Notes under the pieces: generated by a model | Told to the model about the DNA's origin: nothing | What the model saw: the letters and a program-made list of their open reading frames with translations, nothing else | Database searches by the model: none | NCBI RefSeq assembly: GCF_000004075.3 | Contig: NC_026658.2 | Location: forward strand, 13,628,075-13,692,074 | Reading direction: 5' to 3' | Length of the DNA: 64,000 nt | From: Cucumis sativus | Lineage: Eukaryota; Streptophyta; Magnoliopsida; Cucurbitales; Cucurbitaceae | Part shown: one piece after another, positions 1 through 13,009 of the stretch | How positions within the stretch are numbered: the stretch's first letter is position 1 | Layout of the letters: each line of letters opens with the position of its first letter | Program-made: the position numbers and the translations under genes

Positions 1-45
1 CAAACTTCCTTTTTTGGAGGGGTTTTTCTTCAAAAGATTTGAAGA

Positions 46-2510
46 ATGAGTTCTTGTGTTTGTGTCACACCAAAGCCTCTGATGTTCATTGGGGAATGCA
101 AAGGGAAGGTTTTGCCAAAGAGATTCAAAATTATAAGGAATGGAGGAGGGGTAACTGCAGCACCCAGAAGCAGTGAGACGTTGAAGTTTCAAACTTTATC
201 AAAACAAGGAATTGCTTTGGGTCATTTGAAGGTTGAAGAGATTGTGGAGAGGCAATCTGAAGGCAACCATTTTTTAAGAGAAGAAGGGTGTAAGAGGAAG
301 ATGAAATTTCAGGCTTCATTTCTTGAAGAAGCTTATGAGAGTTGCAGGAAAATCTGTGCAGAATATGCTAAGACTTTCTATTTGGGAACTTTGCTGATGA
401 CAAAGGAACGACAGAGAGCAATATGGGCAATATATGGTAAGGCCAAAAAGAAAGGGAAAAAATAAACAAAATCAGAGATAATTGTAGAGTATGCCCAAAC
501 TCAAACTCAAACTCTAAAATAGTTTTTTCCCGCTTTTCACAACTTATTTTTGAACTCTTGTCTACATCATCAGCCTCTAAAGTTGCATTTAATTTTCATT
601 TTTTCGAGAGAGTGAAAAGTGAGACAATGAGAGAGCGAGAGGAGACCAAGAATTAGTGAGAGAGACAATGAGAGCAAGACAGGGAGAGGGTGGAACCCAA
701 GAATGAGTGGGAGTAAGTGAGAGCGAGACAGCAAGGGAGAGACAAGAGACTAAGAGAGAGGAGACCGAAAGTGAGAGCCACAAAGAGGAAAGCTACCTCG
801 CAAAGAATGATAGCGAGAAAAGCTAATTCACATAAGTGAGTTAATTTTGCACAAATATGATGTAAGAAAAGGGTTAAAAAGACGTCTACAAGTAGCGTAA
901 GTTTCAGTTTTTTCCCCCTCCAATTTTAGGCCATCCATCCGTCGGAAACCAAAAACAATCACTCGGATAACATTTTTTAAGAGAACCCATAAAAGTAAGG
1001 AGTTTTGGTCATTTCCTAACCAAAATCCATGGAGAAGTTCTGACTTTTTGGTATTTTATTTTACTGTAGTTTGGTGTAGGAGAACAGATGAACTTGTGGA
1101 TGGCCCCAATGCAATGTATATGAATCCAAAAGTTCTTGATCGATGGGAAGAACGATTGGAAGACATTTTTGAAGGCTGCCCCTATGACTTATTGGATGCT
1201 GCTTTAAGTCACACAGTCTCCAAATTTCCCATAGACATGAAGGTGCTGTGAGTTAAGGAGAAAAGTTATCGTTTTTTTGGTTCTTACTGATTTGAGCTCA
1301 TACTTATTGTTGTTTTGTTTTTTGGTTTTCTGAAATCAGCCATTCAGGGACATGATTGAAGGCATGAGAATGGACACTAAAAAGTGTAGATATGAGAATT
1401 TTGAAGAGCTATATTTGTATTGTTATTATGTGGCTGGAACTGTGGGACTAATGAGTGTCCCTGTTATGGGAATTGCACCTGATTCTTCGCTTTCTACTCA
1501 TACTGTTTACAGTGCTGCTCTCCATTTGGGAATTGGGAATCAACTTACTAATATTCTAAGAGATGTGGGAGAGGAGTAAGCTCTCTCTTTTGCTCTCTTT
1601 TGTTTATATCTGAACGTTTTGAATTCACTATCTACTCGTATCTATCTTATTTACTATGATTGTCATAGGATTTAAATGAGTGTGTTTTAATGAACTCTAT
1701 AGCACTAGAGGTGCCTAATCTGATTTTGTTTTTGTCCTTCCTTCTTTTTTCTTTAGTGGTAAAATATGTTTATTAGGAGGAACGTCGTTGATTTGATTAT
1801 CAAATGCTCAACAAACTTTGACGAGATTGCTACTTTAGCAAGGCAATTGAGAAATGTTTTATCCTTATTATGTCCTCATGTTTGTAATCGTGCAACTCAC
1901 CATGTAGCTTGTTATGCTTCTAAATTTTTATGCCATTTAGGTTTCTTTCGTTCTTTCAATTTGGAAATTCTTGGAGGGTGTTGGGACACATGTTATTTTG
2001 AGTTTTAGATATTACTAATGGTGACTTTACTCTTCTTCCACCTCATTGAGGTTTAGTCTGATGAAGTTTTTTTAACGAACCATGTAAATCCATTGTCGGT
2101 TTTTTATTTTATTTACAACGTATCCTAATGCTGCCTTTTGAAGTCGTTTCAGTGCAATGAGAGGGAGGGTATATCTTCCACAAGACGAGCTTACACAGTT
2201 TGGATTATGCGACGAGGATATATTGAGAATGAGAGTGAGTGATGAGTGGAGAGAATTCATGAAAGAACAGATAAAAAGGGCGAGGTTCTATTTCAAACTA
2301 GCAGAAGAGGGAGCTTCTCAGCTTGACAAGGCCAGCCGTTGGCCAGTTTGGTCATCACTGATGTTGTACAGAGAAATATTGGAAGCAATTGAAGAAAATG
2401 ATTACAACAATTTCACAAAGCGAGCATACGTAGGGAGGTCCAAGAAATTTCTTGCACTGCCTCTTGCTTACACCAAATCTATTTCACCACCCACTCTAGT
2501 CTTCAATTGA
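46..2510 (+). CDS. PSY: Phytoene synthase, plastid
   Basis: Condenses two geranylgeranyl diphosphates to phytoene, the first committed step of carotenoid synthesis in plastids. I read four exons: 46-436, 1070-1242, 1340-1575 and 2153-2510, all with GT...AG introns, summing to 1158 nt (385 aa plus stop). The N-terminal stretch before about residue 85 is basic and variable, as expected for a transit peptide. The two Asp-rich substrate/Mg2+ motifs are intact: DELVD at residues 137-141 and DVGED at 263-267. The second motif is completed across the exon 3/4 junction. The family signatures [10 protein letters not shown] and [11 protein letters not shown] are present. The ATG at 46 leaves only 45 bases of upstream sequence, so the promoter is outside the window. 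About 385 aa is slightly short for the family (roughly 400-420), because of the leader. The C-terminal third is one exon. Which PSY paralogue this is cannot be told here. Confidence 0.95.
437..1069 (+). other. PSY intron 1 with GA-rich polypurine tract
   Basis: This 633-bp intron has no gene. From about 605 to 790 the sense strand is almost all purine, made of irregular GAGAGA, GAGACAA and GAGCGAGA units. The reverse strand can be read as a low-complexity ORF (589-783), which is a compositional artefact. Confidence 0.75.
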
Positions 2511-3412
2511 CGCTGATGAAATGAAAGACAAATCCAAAGATATTGTGAAACACATCTTCAAATGGTTTGTTATGAGGAAATATATTGCTAAAGATATCTT
2601 CAGATGGTTTATAATGAAGAAATTTAAGCTGAAATTCATTGAAATGTCCAATTTCTCCTGCAGCCACACACAGATCCATCACAATGCGAAATCTGGAATA
2701 GACTATTTATTACATTGCACAACCCATATTGTATGATACTGCAGCCAGCTGAATTATTACTTCCAAGTGTAGAGTAGAAAAGTGTGAACTCATCGGTTTG
2801 ACAACAATCGAACGTACACAATGCTTCTAATTGGGTCTGATTATTGCTCGTCGTTTCCATTTACTAGTAATAAGTAATAATGATTAAAAACTATTGGAAG
2901 GTAAAGGGAGAGTAACAGAGGAAATAATGAAAAAGAATAATAAAGACACTCATTGAAGTAAAAATTAAAGTGATGGTCCATCTGTAAACCCCCAAAAAGA
3001 AAACTAAAACAAAAGCATCCTACAAAATAGTTAAAACAGAAAAGCACAGAGACCCCGTGAACCAAAGGATAGGAAAATTGCATGAAACAAATTACTAAAA
3101 AGAAAAAAATAACAAAAAAAAGAAAAGAAAAGGAAGAAAGAAAGAAAGGGATGCAACAATACATTGTTCTTTGGAGATGTTACATATGCAGTTAACAAGT
3201 CGCCAGCCCTATAGCTTCCTTCAGCAAAACCTTGAGATTTGCAAGGATGGACTCCACCATCCTGAAAGCAACCTATCGAAATTTACATGCTTTTGTCTTT
3301 CCCCACCACCACCGCCACCATAGGGAAAACTAAAATTCTCCAATGTAAAAACAGCCAAAACATATGTTTGGAAACACCTGCGGCTAGAAATTTTCATCTG
3401 ACAATAGGCGCA
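2511..3412. other. Convergent 3' intergenic region, PSY / PP2A
   Basis: The 3' ends of PSY (+) and the PP2A subunit gene (-) face each other here. The PSY side holds two imperfect copies of a ~31-bp unit (2551-2581 and 2593-2623, 25 of 31 matching by eye). The PP2A side is A-rich with AATAAT-like stretches. I see no further gene. Short ORFs on both strands are low complexity. Confidence 0.7.
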
Positions 3413-6400
3413 TCATAAAAAGTAGTCAGGAGTTCTTCGAGTAACATCCGGTTCACCCCTCCTTGGAGCTGGTTCGAACTGCAGAAGCAAAAAAATTGTT
3501 CACATACAAGGAAAACATAATAACTGGCTGAGTAGTTGCTCCCTTTCTGAGGGAGGGAGAGGAAAGAGAGGTATACCTGAATGAAAGTGTGCGCTTTGCA
3601 GTCATCAACTTCCAGAATTGATGCCATATTTCCACAGCGATAACAATAATTAGGTGCACTAAATATAGTCACAACCTTTTGTTCCTGTTATAACCAATTG
3701 ACGATTTCTAAGTTGCTCACACCACCTAAACAAAAGATCAATGCACGCATCAAAGGAAAGAAACTTCTTACATGACTCCAGTTATATCCTTCCATCACTA
3801 GCTGATGTGCTCTTGCAATCAACTTTAAATTATTACTATGGTTAAACTGCTCAGATATGTCCTGGAGAAACAACAAAAAAAGGTTCATAAAACTCTGTGG
3901 TGAAAATATGAAGGGTTACATGTAAGATGATAGGTTGCCTTCACAAATTTACCTGACCAAAGGTATATCCAGCACCTCTGGGAGAAATTCCCCACCCACA
4001 TCGATCATCTGGGTCAGACCATAAGAGATCACACATGGGACCTTCATGAGGAACTTCTTGAACACGATCAAAATTCCGTATATTGTCGAGGGTTTCAATA
4101 GATGGCGACAAACCACCATGCAGACAGAATATTTCTGATTCCACCTATAAAGATTAGAGAAACAAGCATCAGAATCAATTTCAGAAGCAAAAATTGGCGA
4201 TCATATTGCTGTAAGGAGGAACAGAAGAACCCCCATGATGCAATTATACATAACGATGTTTAGATTATACTAACCAGTGCTGTCAGTGGAAAATAGTCAA
4301 ACAGGTCAGTAAAAATCTTCCAAACATTAGCATTGCCATACCTGCGAAAAAAGAGAGAAGATAATAAAACATACAGGTCATACTTGGGTTGCCTTTTCAA
4401 AATATTCTTCATACTTCTTGCAGACGTGATAGTCTTGCTTCACCCCAATAAAAAATAATTCAGAAAAAAAAAATACTCTCCCTTGTGCACCACATACATA
4501 ACTTCCATCTTAAGATAAGTAACTCAACTTCAAATATAAGCAGCACATAGTAAATAAATATTTTCAAGATAACATATTTGAAGGAACATGTCAAAATGCA
4601 TCCGAACAAACCATTTTAATAAAACTTTATAAGCACCCAAAAGAAAAGTGCATCACAGGGTAGCACTAAATAAAAGCAACACAGAGCAAAAAGAATCTGA
4701 GATGACAAGATGGAGTTGACCCATAAGAGGACATTGAAAAATAATAATTCCTACTAAGGGTAAGCCAGAAAAACGTACTTTCTTAAGCATTCGTCATAGA
4801 ACCCATAAACTTGTGTAATCTGCATAAAGAAAACATAAACCATAATTAAAGATGACATCTTCAAAAAACATCAAAATTAAGGGCCACAGTACCAATTATA
4901 AACATTTACCTGACGACTTTCATGATTTCCTCTAAGAATTGTGATGCGTTGAGGATATCGGACTTTAAGGGCCACTAAAAGCTGTAAAATGACTCATATT
5001 AGAACACAAGTTGAGTTCATGCCCCAAAAAGCATGCTACAGCCTACTATGAAAACATTGTGGTGTTAACTGGAAATCTTGTTAAGAAAATCTGTTATTTG
5101 TTAAAAGGGCCGGTTAAATTCCAGTTAGTTTGTTTTTGATAATTTGTTTAGATCCTGTAATCTCTCAATTAATTTTTTTTATATATCCGTGAGTGTCCAT
5201 ACAAGTTTACACGCACCTCGACTAATCTTATGGGACAATCTGTCTGATCCTTTTAGGTGTCAAGGAAACTCATAAGAAATTAATTATTAGGTAGATGACT
5301 ATCATGAATTGAACCCATGACCTTCAAGTCAATTGTTGAGACAGTCTCCTCCCCATGATGATGATTTCTAATCTCTCAAGTAAATTAGGGAAGAAATCAC
5401 TCTCACTTGTGATTCTTTCAAGAGAAGTATCCATTCTTGTTTTGTTTCAGGTGGAAGGAGTTGTGTATCAGTGACTTACTGGACAAGCCCAAATTTGCAT
5501 TCAAGAATAGGGTCTATCAATATATTCATCACTCATGGATCAATTCAAAATTTTATTTCTCATCCTCATAGATAAGGAATTAAAATATTTTTTTCCAAAC
5601 GTTTGGTTTGATGTGTGCTTGGCGTAGAGATGTCGATGTTATGATCAAGGAGTTCCTCCTCAATCCTCTGTTTGGGGGAAAACGCTATTTTCTTTGGCTT
5701 GCTAGTGTGTGAGATTTTATGAGTTTTGTGGGGCAAACGGAATAGTGGGGTGTTTAGGGGTGCTGAGAGGGATCCTAGGGTGATGTGGTCCCTTGTTTGC
5801 TTTCATATTTTCCAGTAGGATTCGATTTTAAAGTTCTTCTGTAACTATTCTATAGGCACGATTTTGTATAGCTGGAGTCCCTTCTTGTAGAGGGGTCCCC
5901 CTTTTCCGTGGGCTTGATTTTTTTTTTATGTCTATGTATTCTTTCATTTCTTTTGCAACGAAAGTTGTTCGTGTTATTTAAAAAAATATTTAGAAAGAAA
6001 AAAATCAAATGGTTCTCCAAGTCTATAATCCTAGAAATAAAAAGAAGCGAGTAAAGAAGTATAAATGCTATAGAAAGAGGCTTTAAACATGTTGAATTTC
6101 TGTTATTGAAATACAAGACAATTCTAGTTCATATACTTAATAATTCAACTCAACTGCCTTTGGAATCTTGAATGTTGTGAACTTGTGGTACATTGCAGCT
6201 ATTTATTTATTTTTCCTTGTCCTTGGGTCTAAATCATAAATAATGCACGTAAAACCATGCATTGCCTAAAACAATAGTTCAAATGTTGCAATGTCTCCAG
6301 AATTTTCAAGCCAAACAAATTTTACCACATGATACATGAAGCGAAACCAAGTACATTTACATTAAACAAGGCCATACTTACTGTAACAGTTTCAACTGAG

Positions 6401-9400
6401 TAGTAGCCACGATCAACATAATCTCCCATAAAAAGGTAATTTGTATCTGGACACTGCTCCACCAGAAATAAATTAAAGGAATAAAGAACTGTATGGGGTG
6501 ATATAATGTAAAAAAGAAGGAAGACTCCTCAATCCCAACTATAGGCTAGAACTTCAAGAAGGAACTCGAAATGAAATGCATGTGTGATGTATGAAATAAA
6601 CATAGACATTGACTACAGTGTAATGTTAACTTAAGATCAACTGTTTGATTTAATAAATTATAAATGTATGTTATTGTGAGTAATATTCAAGGATACGAAA
6701 CAAACATCTAGCAACACAGAAGCACACTAAAATCTTTACTCCTCTTTTCCTTCTTTTTTATCTTTTTGCTTCAATCTACATCCATCACTTAATAATCTTC
6801 GTTATCTACTCAGTAATTAAGCTTGAATTGGAGAAGCACAATGATTCAACATTAACAAGAATCTAGAATATCAGCATATCAAGAGCTTTTCTTTCACAGT
6901 TGAGCTTATATTTTCCCTTCCAACGCTTTAATCATTACTCATTCAGCAAAGATAACCACAAAAATCCTGCCAATGGTCAAAATAGATACCTTCCCTCCAA
7001 TGCGAAAAAGTTCTGCAAGATCATGAAATTGCCCGTGAATATCACCACATATTGTTACCGGACTTTTAACAGGCTGCAGAGCATAAAACCTCAATGTATT
7101 AACATAAAAATTAAGCAGCAACCACCACGTCATTATCAAATTACAAGAGAAGAAAACTTGCAAGTTCAAGAGTATGATTGTTATAAAAGTTGGAACTCCA
7201 GACAGACCCCAGATCATAAATTAACAGTTCAATTAGACCTAATTTTCATTTTTGAACCTCAGAATAGATAGCTAAGGTTATTTTAGAATTTATAACTTAA
7301 CAAGCCGATATAATTAGAGAGAGCAAAATACATCAGAGTACTGAATAAGAAAACAAGAACGTGAAAGGCAGAATACAAGAGCTACAAAATTATTCTAGAG
7401 AGAAACCACCAATGGAAACAACTTCTTGACCTGTTTAAGAAAAAGAATGAAGAGGGAAAGAACACTCCTATTATACAGAAGATTGATAAAAAAAAAGTAC
7501 TCAATAGTAAATCCCTTTGTTGTTGAAAATGCATGTAGAGAGAAAGATTGGTAGGGGAAGAGTGAACAAAAATATTGACGTGAGAAACTATAGATGTAAA
7601 GAAAATCTAGTACAAAAGAGTGCAAAGATCAAATGAGACAAGAGTATAGCAATATCAGAAAGATAAAATGTACAGACAGAGAAACGTGTGTAAAACTAAA
7701 TTGCTGGTGTGTGTGTGTGTCTTTTTTCCTGAAAGCATATTTGGAAAACTAAATCGGTGTTCATTTATATATATATATATATATTGATTCCTTCATTTAA
7801 TTGATTGGATGAACTTTCACCTGAAAATTGGTGAAAGAAAATGTGCATTGTGAAAAATTAAAGATAAACTTTTCGGTCAAAAGCACCTAAAAATGAACTT
7901 CAAAATTTATTCCCTCATTTAATTGATAAGATGAATTACAAAATTGGTCAAAGCAAATATGTAACATTGAATGATTTAGATTTTAAGTTGAAACCGTAAA
8001 AAATGGCACTAATCAAAATTGTTTCTTTGAAATCACAGTGAAGTGCTTTTGAGTTCTCAATGGAAATTGTATCCAAACATTTAGTGACCCTCCCCTCCCC
8101 AGAAGTATTGCTAAACATATTGCACCCACAACAAATAAAGATGTTTTATAACTTATTCAAAGAATAATTTCATATTATTTATAAAATTATAATTATGTAT
8201 GTTCCATCCGCATAAATTCAAACCCCAGAAAAAGAGGCCATGATAGAACACTTTGCATGAAAAAAAAAACTTGAAGAGATGAAACAAAATAAAGCATACC
8301 TGAACATTGCTCTCGTCCATAAGTATCTCCTTGGCTTTGTCACACAATACTCTTACCTGCAGTCGAGACACTTCATAAGATGAGATCCTTGAAATAAGAA
8401 ACATGGTATCCAAGTATTGAATTGTGTCGTCAAAATATATGTTTTGCCTATCTTGATGTCAAACAAATCAGAAAAGACGTTGGCACCAGCTAAAATGGAC
8501 TGGATGTCATGATTGGCAGACATATTCATAAAACCTATAACCCCAAATTTTGTCAACAATATATATTCCACTCAAAGTTTTCGACTATGCTATGTATCAC
8601 TGATACCGTATAATTGACCTGATCACAACCCTTCTTTTCTTCAAACGGCTCTCAGATGATATCAAGAAAATTCACTACATTAAAAGTGAAACTCTGGTCA
8701 ATTTTACCTAAATGCTCACTCCCATTTCTAAACAGGAAAGATTAAATTGACTGCTACAAACTATACTTGCAATAAAACCTGCGGAGATGCATACGTGCAA
8801 CATCAATAGTCAATTTACATAGTTAGAGGTCGTGGTATCGATGTCACTTGATACCAAGATCAAATGCCACAAAAACACACACGGTTGTGATCAATGGGGA
8901 GTGTCAGAATTCTTAATTGTCAGGAAAAAGACGCGCGTTCTTAACTTATATTATCAGCCAAACAGCACCAACCGGTAAAACATTCTTAAATAATGTTGGA
9001 AGTTAAATCTAAAACGCCGACTGCAGTGGCACCACAGTAAAGGATCTATTTCACGTTAGAGCAAATCTTTCCCGAATAACCATATTTCTAAAAATCCAAC
9101 CGCTAGATCTACCCTGGAAATGCTTCCAAGATAGCCAAACCCACGCATCGCACCCACAAGCCCAAAAACTCAGAAACACGCGACTACCTCAATCCAAGTT
9201 CTGAAACCCCAACAGATCAGGCTGGATCCATCACATTGCTTTTAAACCATCCGAAAACCCCCCTAGTATAAGCAAACAATCTCTAGATACTACGATGTAA
9301 AACGAAAACAAAAGATTACAAAAAAAAAAAAAAAGAAGAAGAAGAAGGAACAAAAAAAAAGGGGGGTACCTCCTGCTCGTTCAAGGGCTTGCACTGCATG

Positions 9401-9456
9401 AGCTGGGAAATCTGCTCGTCCAGATTTCCGTGAGAGTTAGAAGATAGGGAATCCAT
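3413..9456 (-). CDS. PP2A-C: Serine/threonine phosphatase PP2A catalytic subunit
   Basis: Catalytic subunit of the heterotrimeric PP2A phosphatase (cytosol/nucleus). It dephosphorylates Ser/Thr in many signalling pathways. Eleven exons, 5' to 3': 9370-9456, 8300-8356, 6990-7073, 6382-6453, 4910-4981, 4779-4819, 4275-4341, 3953-4144, 3772-3861, 3577-3684, 3413-3478. They total 936 nt (311 aa). All metallophosphatase motifs are intact: GDIHG at 58-62, GDYVDRG at 86-92, GNHE at 118-121. The protein ends with the invariant TPDYFL tail, the site of carboxymethylation and Tyr phosphorylation in this family. The N-terminus ([18 protein letters not shown]) resembles the Arabidopsis PP2A-3/PP2A-4 subclass. 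An in-frame upstream ATG at 9519 would add 21 residues atypical of the family, so I chose 9456. The gene diverges from the helicase gene at 15 kb. Intron 4 (4982-6381) carries transposon remnants. Confidence 0.96.
5172..5352 (-). repeat. SINE-like interspersed repeat, copy A
   Basis: Read on the minus strand, this matches the copy at 18.13-18.35 kb over most of its length. Shared blocks include GGTCATGGGTTCAAT (a near pol III B-box), a TACGAGTTT/TATGAGTTT block, and TTAGTCGAGGTGCGTGTAA, ending in a short A-rich tail. It sits in PP2A intron 4, antisense to copy C but in the PP2A transcript sense. The A-box region looks truncated or diverged. The family assignment is my inference from these shared blocks. 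Confidence 0.6.
5590..5990 (+). mobile_element. 5'-truncated LINE (non-LTR) remnant
   Basis: The sense strand encodes, with stops and frame shifts, peptide pieces typical of the C-terminal zf-RVT region of plant LINE reverse transcriptases. One piece is [19 protein letters not shown] (from about 5724). Further on comes [16 protein letters not shown] (from about 5840). It ends in a 3' UTR-like segment with TGTATTCTTTCATTTCTTTTG and an A-rich end near 5985. Both ends are approximate and I could not define a target-site duplication. It lies in PP2A intron 4, antisense to the gene and next to the SINE-like repeat. Confidence 0.6.
7766..7787. repeat. (TA)n microsatellite in PP2A intron 2
   Basis: A short run of TA dinucleotides in the intron between PP2A exons 2 and 3. 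A TG run (about 7706-7721) lies just upstream. Confidence 0.7.
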
Positions 9457-9783
9457 GATTTCGCGTAGGTTGGTTGAGGTGATTTCTTGACTCCAATAGC
9501 GATGGCAATTACAGATCAAGATCCCGCCGATTCGGTGGTGCTCCCTTCAAGTTCATAGGATATTCGTTGAGGCGTAAAGGATCCGTCGGAAAACCCTAGA
9601 AAAGGACTCCGTCTTGTTCTTCTTCCCCCGTCCTCTTCCTGTAATTTACTAAAAAGAAAAGATGGAAAAATCAAAGTTTCTTTCTTTCTCAATTGAAAAT
9701 AAAGAAAACTCTTTTATGTCATATTTTGTTCGAAAACCGGGAAAATAATAGTTCCCCCACTCCCATGCTTCGCGCGTAATGTA

Positions 9784-9789
9784 CACGTG
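9784..9789. promoter_or_regulatory. G-box (CACGTG) upstream of PP2A-C
   Basis: A palindromic ACACGTGT core lies about 330 bp upstream of the PP2A start codon. A second ACGTGGC core follows about 25 bp further upstream. Such elements bind bZIP and bHLH factors. Function here is inferred only from sequence and position. Confidence 0.35.
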
Positions 9790-11449
9790 TCGGTTGTAGG
9801 AGACTTGAATTAGAAACGTGGCGGAAGAGTAAAGTGGGTGAAGAACGTAAGGAGAAGCGCGTGAGAGAGAGAGATAGTTGTCCGTTTTAGGAGTTTAAAA
9901 GTGTTTTATAAAGAATGTGGAGGGGAATGGGAGAGACCCTCACTCAAACAAGGGCCCCTCGTCGGAGATATCTCAACCATTACCATCGTCTCCTTCCTAA
10001 TACACCAACATATGCTCATCCATCCTCATCACCCAAACCCATTCTTTACTCTCTTTTTTCCCTTTGTTATTAACATTACTTGTATTATTCTAAACCTTCA
10101 ATTTCCTTATATTTTGTAAAATAACCATTTTTATCAAATATTTACATTATACGTTTATTTTGTTTTGTTTTGAAAATGTTGTTTGATTTTAAATTCTTAT
10201 TATTTTTGTTCTCCCACTTTCTAACCATTTTTAAATTGTTATTCAAATTTATTACATGATAATAATTTTTATGCAAGACTCGATTTAATATTTATTGAAT
10301 GCAAATTGGACAAGTAAGAATAAAGAAACCAAAATTTAACAAAATGGTTTAAGCTAAAACTAATTATTTAAATGATCGATAAAGATTATCTATAACTATG
10401 ATAATCACTTATTGAATATTAACTAATTTGTTCCAATATTTACTAATAGTATAAACACCAAACATGTACTGGAACTAAAATAATCTACACTCAAACACAA
10501 TTTGTTATGATCAAACTATAATAATTCACCCATTGCTTCAAACACCCTCTCTAAGTGTTTTTGTATTTCAATAATTTATTTTTAAAAATTAGTTATAATA
10601 AAATGTAAAGGGAAATTGGTTTCAATTGTATTCCAAATTTGTAAACTTCAATTTTTTGGTTGGATTGAATCTTTTGAATAAAAGTGAAACTGCACTTTTA
10701 TTAGAATCATAAACTTTCAATTTTGTTTATAGTAATTTATCAAATTATAAAATAATAGTAAAAGAAACAAATTAGTCAGGTTAATGGACTCTGTTGTACA
10801 ACTTAAATCATGGGTTTAGATAGTTACGACGTCTAAAGTTCAAAAGTTATAAAATCTTTATGATTATGAATTAGTAACGTTTCGTTTAATAATCATTAAT
10901 ATCTATTTTAAATAAATTGCATCATATGACAATAACATTTAGAAATAAAAAAAACGAACTATAACATTCATACTGCGAATATGGAAAATATGATCGGTAA
11001 TAAGTAATATCAGACGACGGTAGAACGACTATCCGCTTTAAAATTTACTAATTTTACAATCTAGAAAATGCAGTCACATGAATCCTATTATCATAAATAA
11101 GTTGTCATTTCTAGAAGAACCCATTTCTTTTATATGGTGGATATTCATCATTTTCTTATTTGTAAAATTTAAAAGACAAAAACAGTGTTTCAACACAAAT
11201 TTAATTTAGAAGAAAGTTAATTTTTTATAACATGTCTAAAAATAGTAAACCTAAGGAAAATTATAGTTATATGCAGTTAATTGTAATTCACAAACTTAAT
11301 TAAAAACAATTTACTTCAAATGAGATTTTAATCTTGAAAATATAGCAAGATTTGATATATCGACATGCATGCATGTACATCTAAAACATCTATTTTCTCA
11401 TTAATAATACCGTGATTTGTATTTACAAATCGGTATAATAACTTATTAA

Positions 11450-11590
11450 GAGGTTAGAGTTCATCCCACGGTCATAGCCTACAAATTAATTTTCTACGAG
11501 TTTTCTTACACGCAAGCAAGTGATCCCTTAAGATTAGTCGATATGCGGGTAAGCTGGCCCGGACACTCGTTATATGTCTATATGTTATTA
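11450..11590 (+). repeat. SINE-like interspersed repeat, copy B (partial)
   Basis: This shares ordered blocks with copy C at 18 kb. It has GGTTAGAGTTCATCCCACGG in place of the B-box block, TCTACGAGTTTTCTTACAC, TGATCCCTTAAGATTAGTCG, and a run with GCGGGTAAGCTGGCCCGGACAC. It is the most diverged of the longer copies, and its 5' part is missing or unrecognisable. Confidence 0.5.
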
Positions 11591-13009
11591 TTTTGTATTT
11601 CGTGACTCAAAATCTATTTGGATAAGACAATGTTAACTAATAATTGTTTTGTTGATTATGGTATTTTGAAACATTTTTTACTATCATAAAAACCTTAAAA
11701 TTCAAATCCACTCCAAGTTGAATGTAACAAGACTATTGACATTTTATCCCATTAAAAGTGTTTGGTTAATGTTGTTTTTTAGAGTTTAATTAAGCTATTA
11801 ATTATTACAAGAGAGACTAGTTAACTTGAAACGAATAACGAAGTGAAATATAAGTAAAAAAAAAAAAGTGAGTAACACAAACAACGAAGTAATAAATCTC
11901 CTAGGAATTTTGAAAGTAGTTAGAAGTGAGAAAATATAAAGTTACAACTTCACTCTTTGTTTGGTCCAAAGCGTTTGTAGGTTCTACCAAACATCATTTT
12001 TATACCTTATTAACTTCTTCCTGCATGAGTTATAAAAGCTCACAACTTCCTAGACAGAAAACAATAAAAGTAATCCCCATTCATTAGGAGCCAATAGAGC
12101 TAAACTTGATATTTATTTGAATTGTGTGACTCACAAACTTTGAATAAGCACTATCATCCCCATTCATTAGGTTGAACATTCTCACAAAGATAACGTTTTT
12201 AGATTTTCTTTTGCTTGTTGTTCTAAATTATGTTTTCATGCCAATTGATTCAACCAATTCTAACAAATGTTGTTTTTAAAAATGTTTTATGAAATTGATG
12301 TAAAAACCTCTTTTAATTTCATGTTACCTTAGAATCCATAATTTATACGTACAAACAAAATTCTAAAACACTGTAAACTTGTTCTTTTTAACGAAGACTT
12401 ATAATATTATAAATAAAAGTACAACCATGGTGGTTAGTTTTAGCAGTAAAAACACAACCATATTATCGATAACTATCTAAAATGTCACGAGTTACCACTT
12501 AGAAATTAATTAATCAATAATACGTATAATTTCAATTTGGACGCATTGTCAAGAAAACAACTAAAGTCACACGTCAATTAGCTAAGAGAACAATTTTTGT
12601 ATTTTAAGGAAAAATACTATTTCCAACTACACGTAATCTTATGATTTGAATTTGTTTTGACTAACTTTTTTAGCTAAATATATTTGGAATACATCACAAC
12701 GAACTTATGTCCTTCCAACACATGTTTGCATTGAAAACAAATAGAACTTTTTAAAAATCGGTGGTACTATATCACCCTACACATAAATTAAGTTGAGAAA
12801 TGATCTATTTAGAATTGTCGATGTCACTAACGAAAAAAATAAGCCAAGGTTACCCTAAAATAAATAAATAGTGCTTTTGAAGTTTGACATTTTCTTGTAA
12901 GATAGAGTTAACTATATATTACGAGTTTAACTCAATTGACATCGATGTATAGAAAACAAAATACGTTTTAGGTTTAATTTATCCATCCCATTTATATTAA
13001 AAAACAAGA

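Noticed and set aside
2841-3164. 107-codon minus-strand Phe/Ser-rich ORF after PSY
   Set aside because: It is the reverse of an A-rich 3' region and extremely low complexity.
9457-9519. N-terminal extension of PP2A-C from an upstream in-frame ATG
   Set aside because: The extra 21 residues are unlike any PP2A catalytic subunit I know. The family start and length fit the ATG at 9456.
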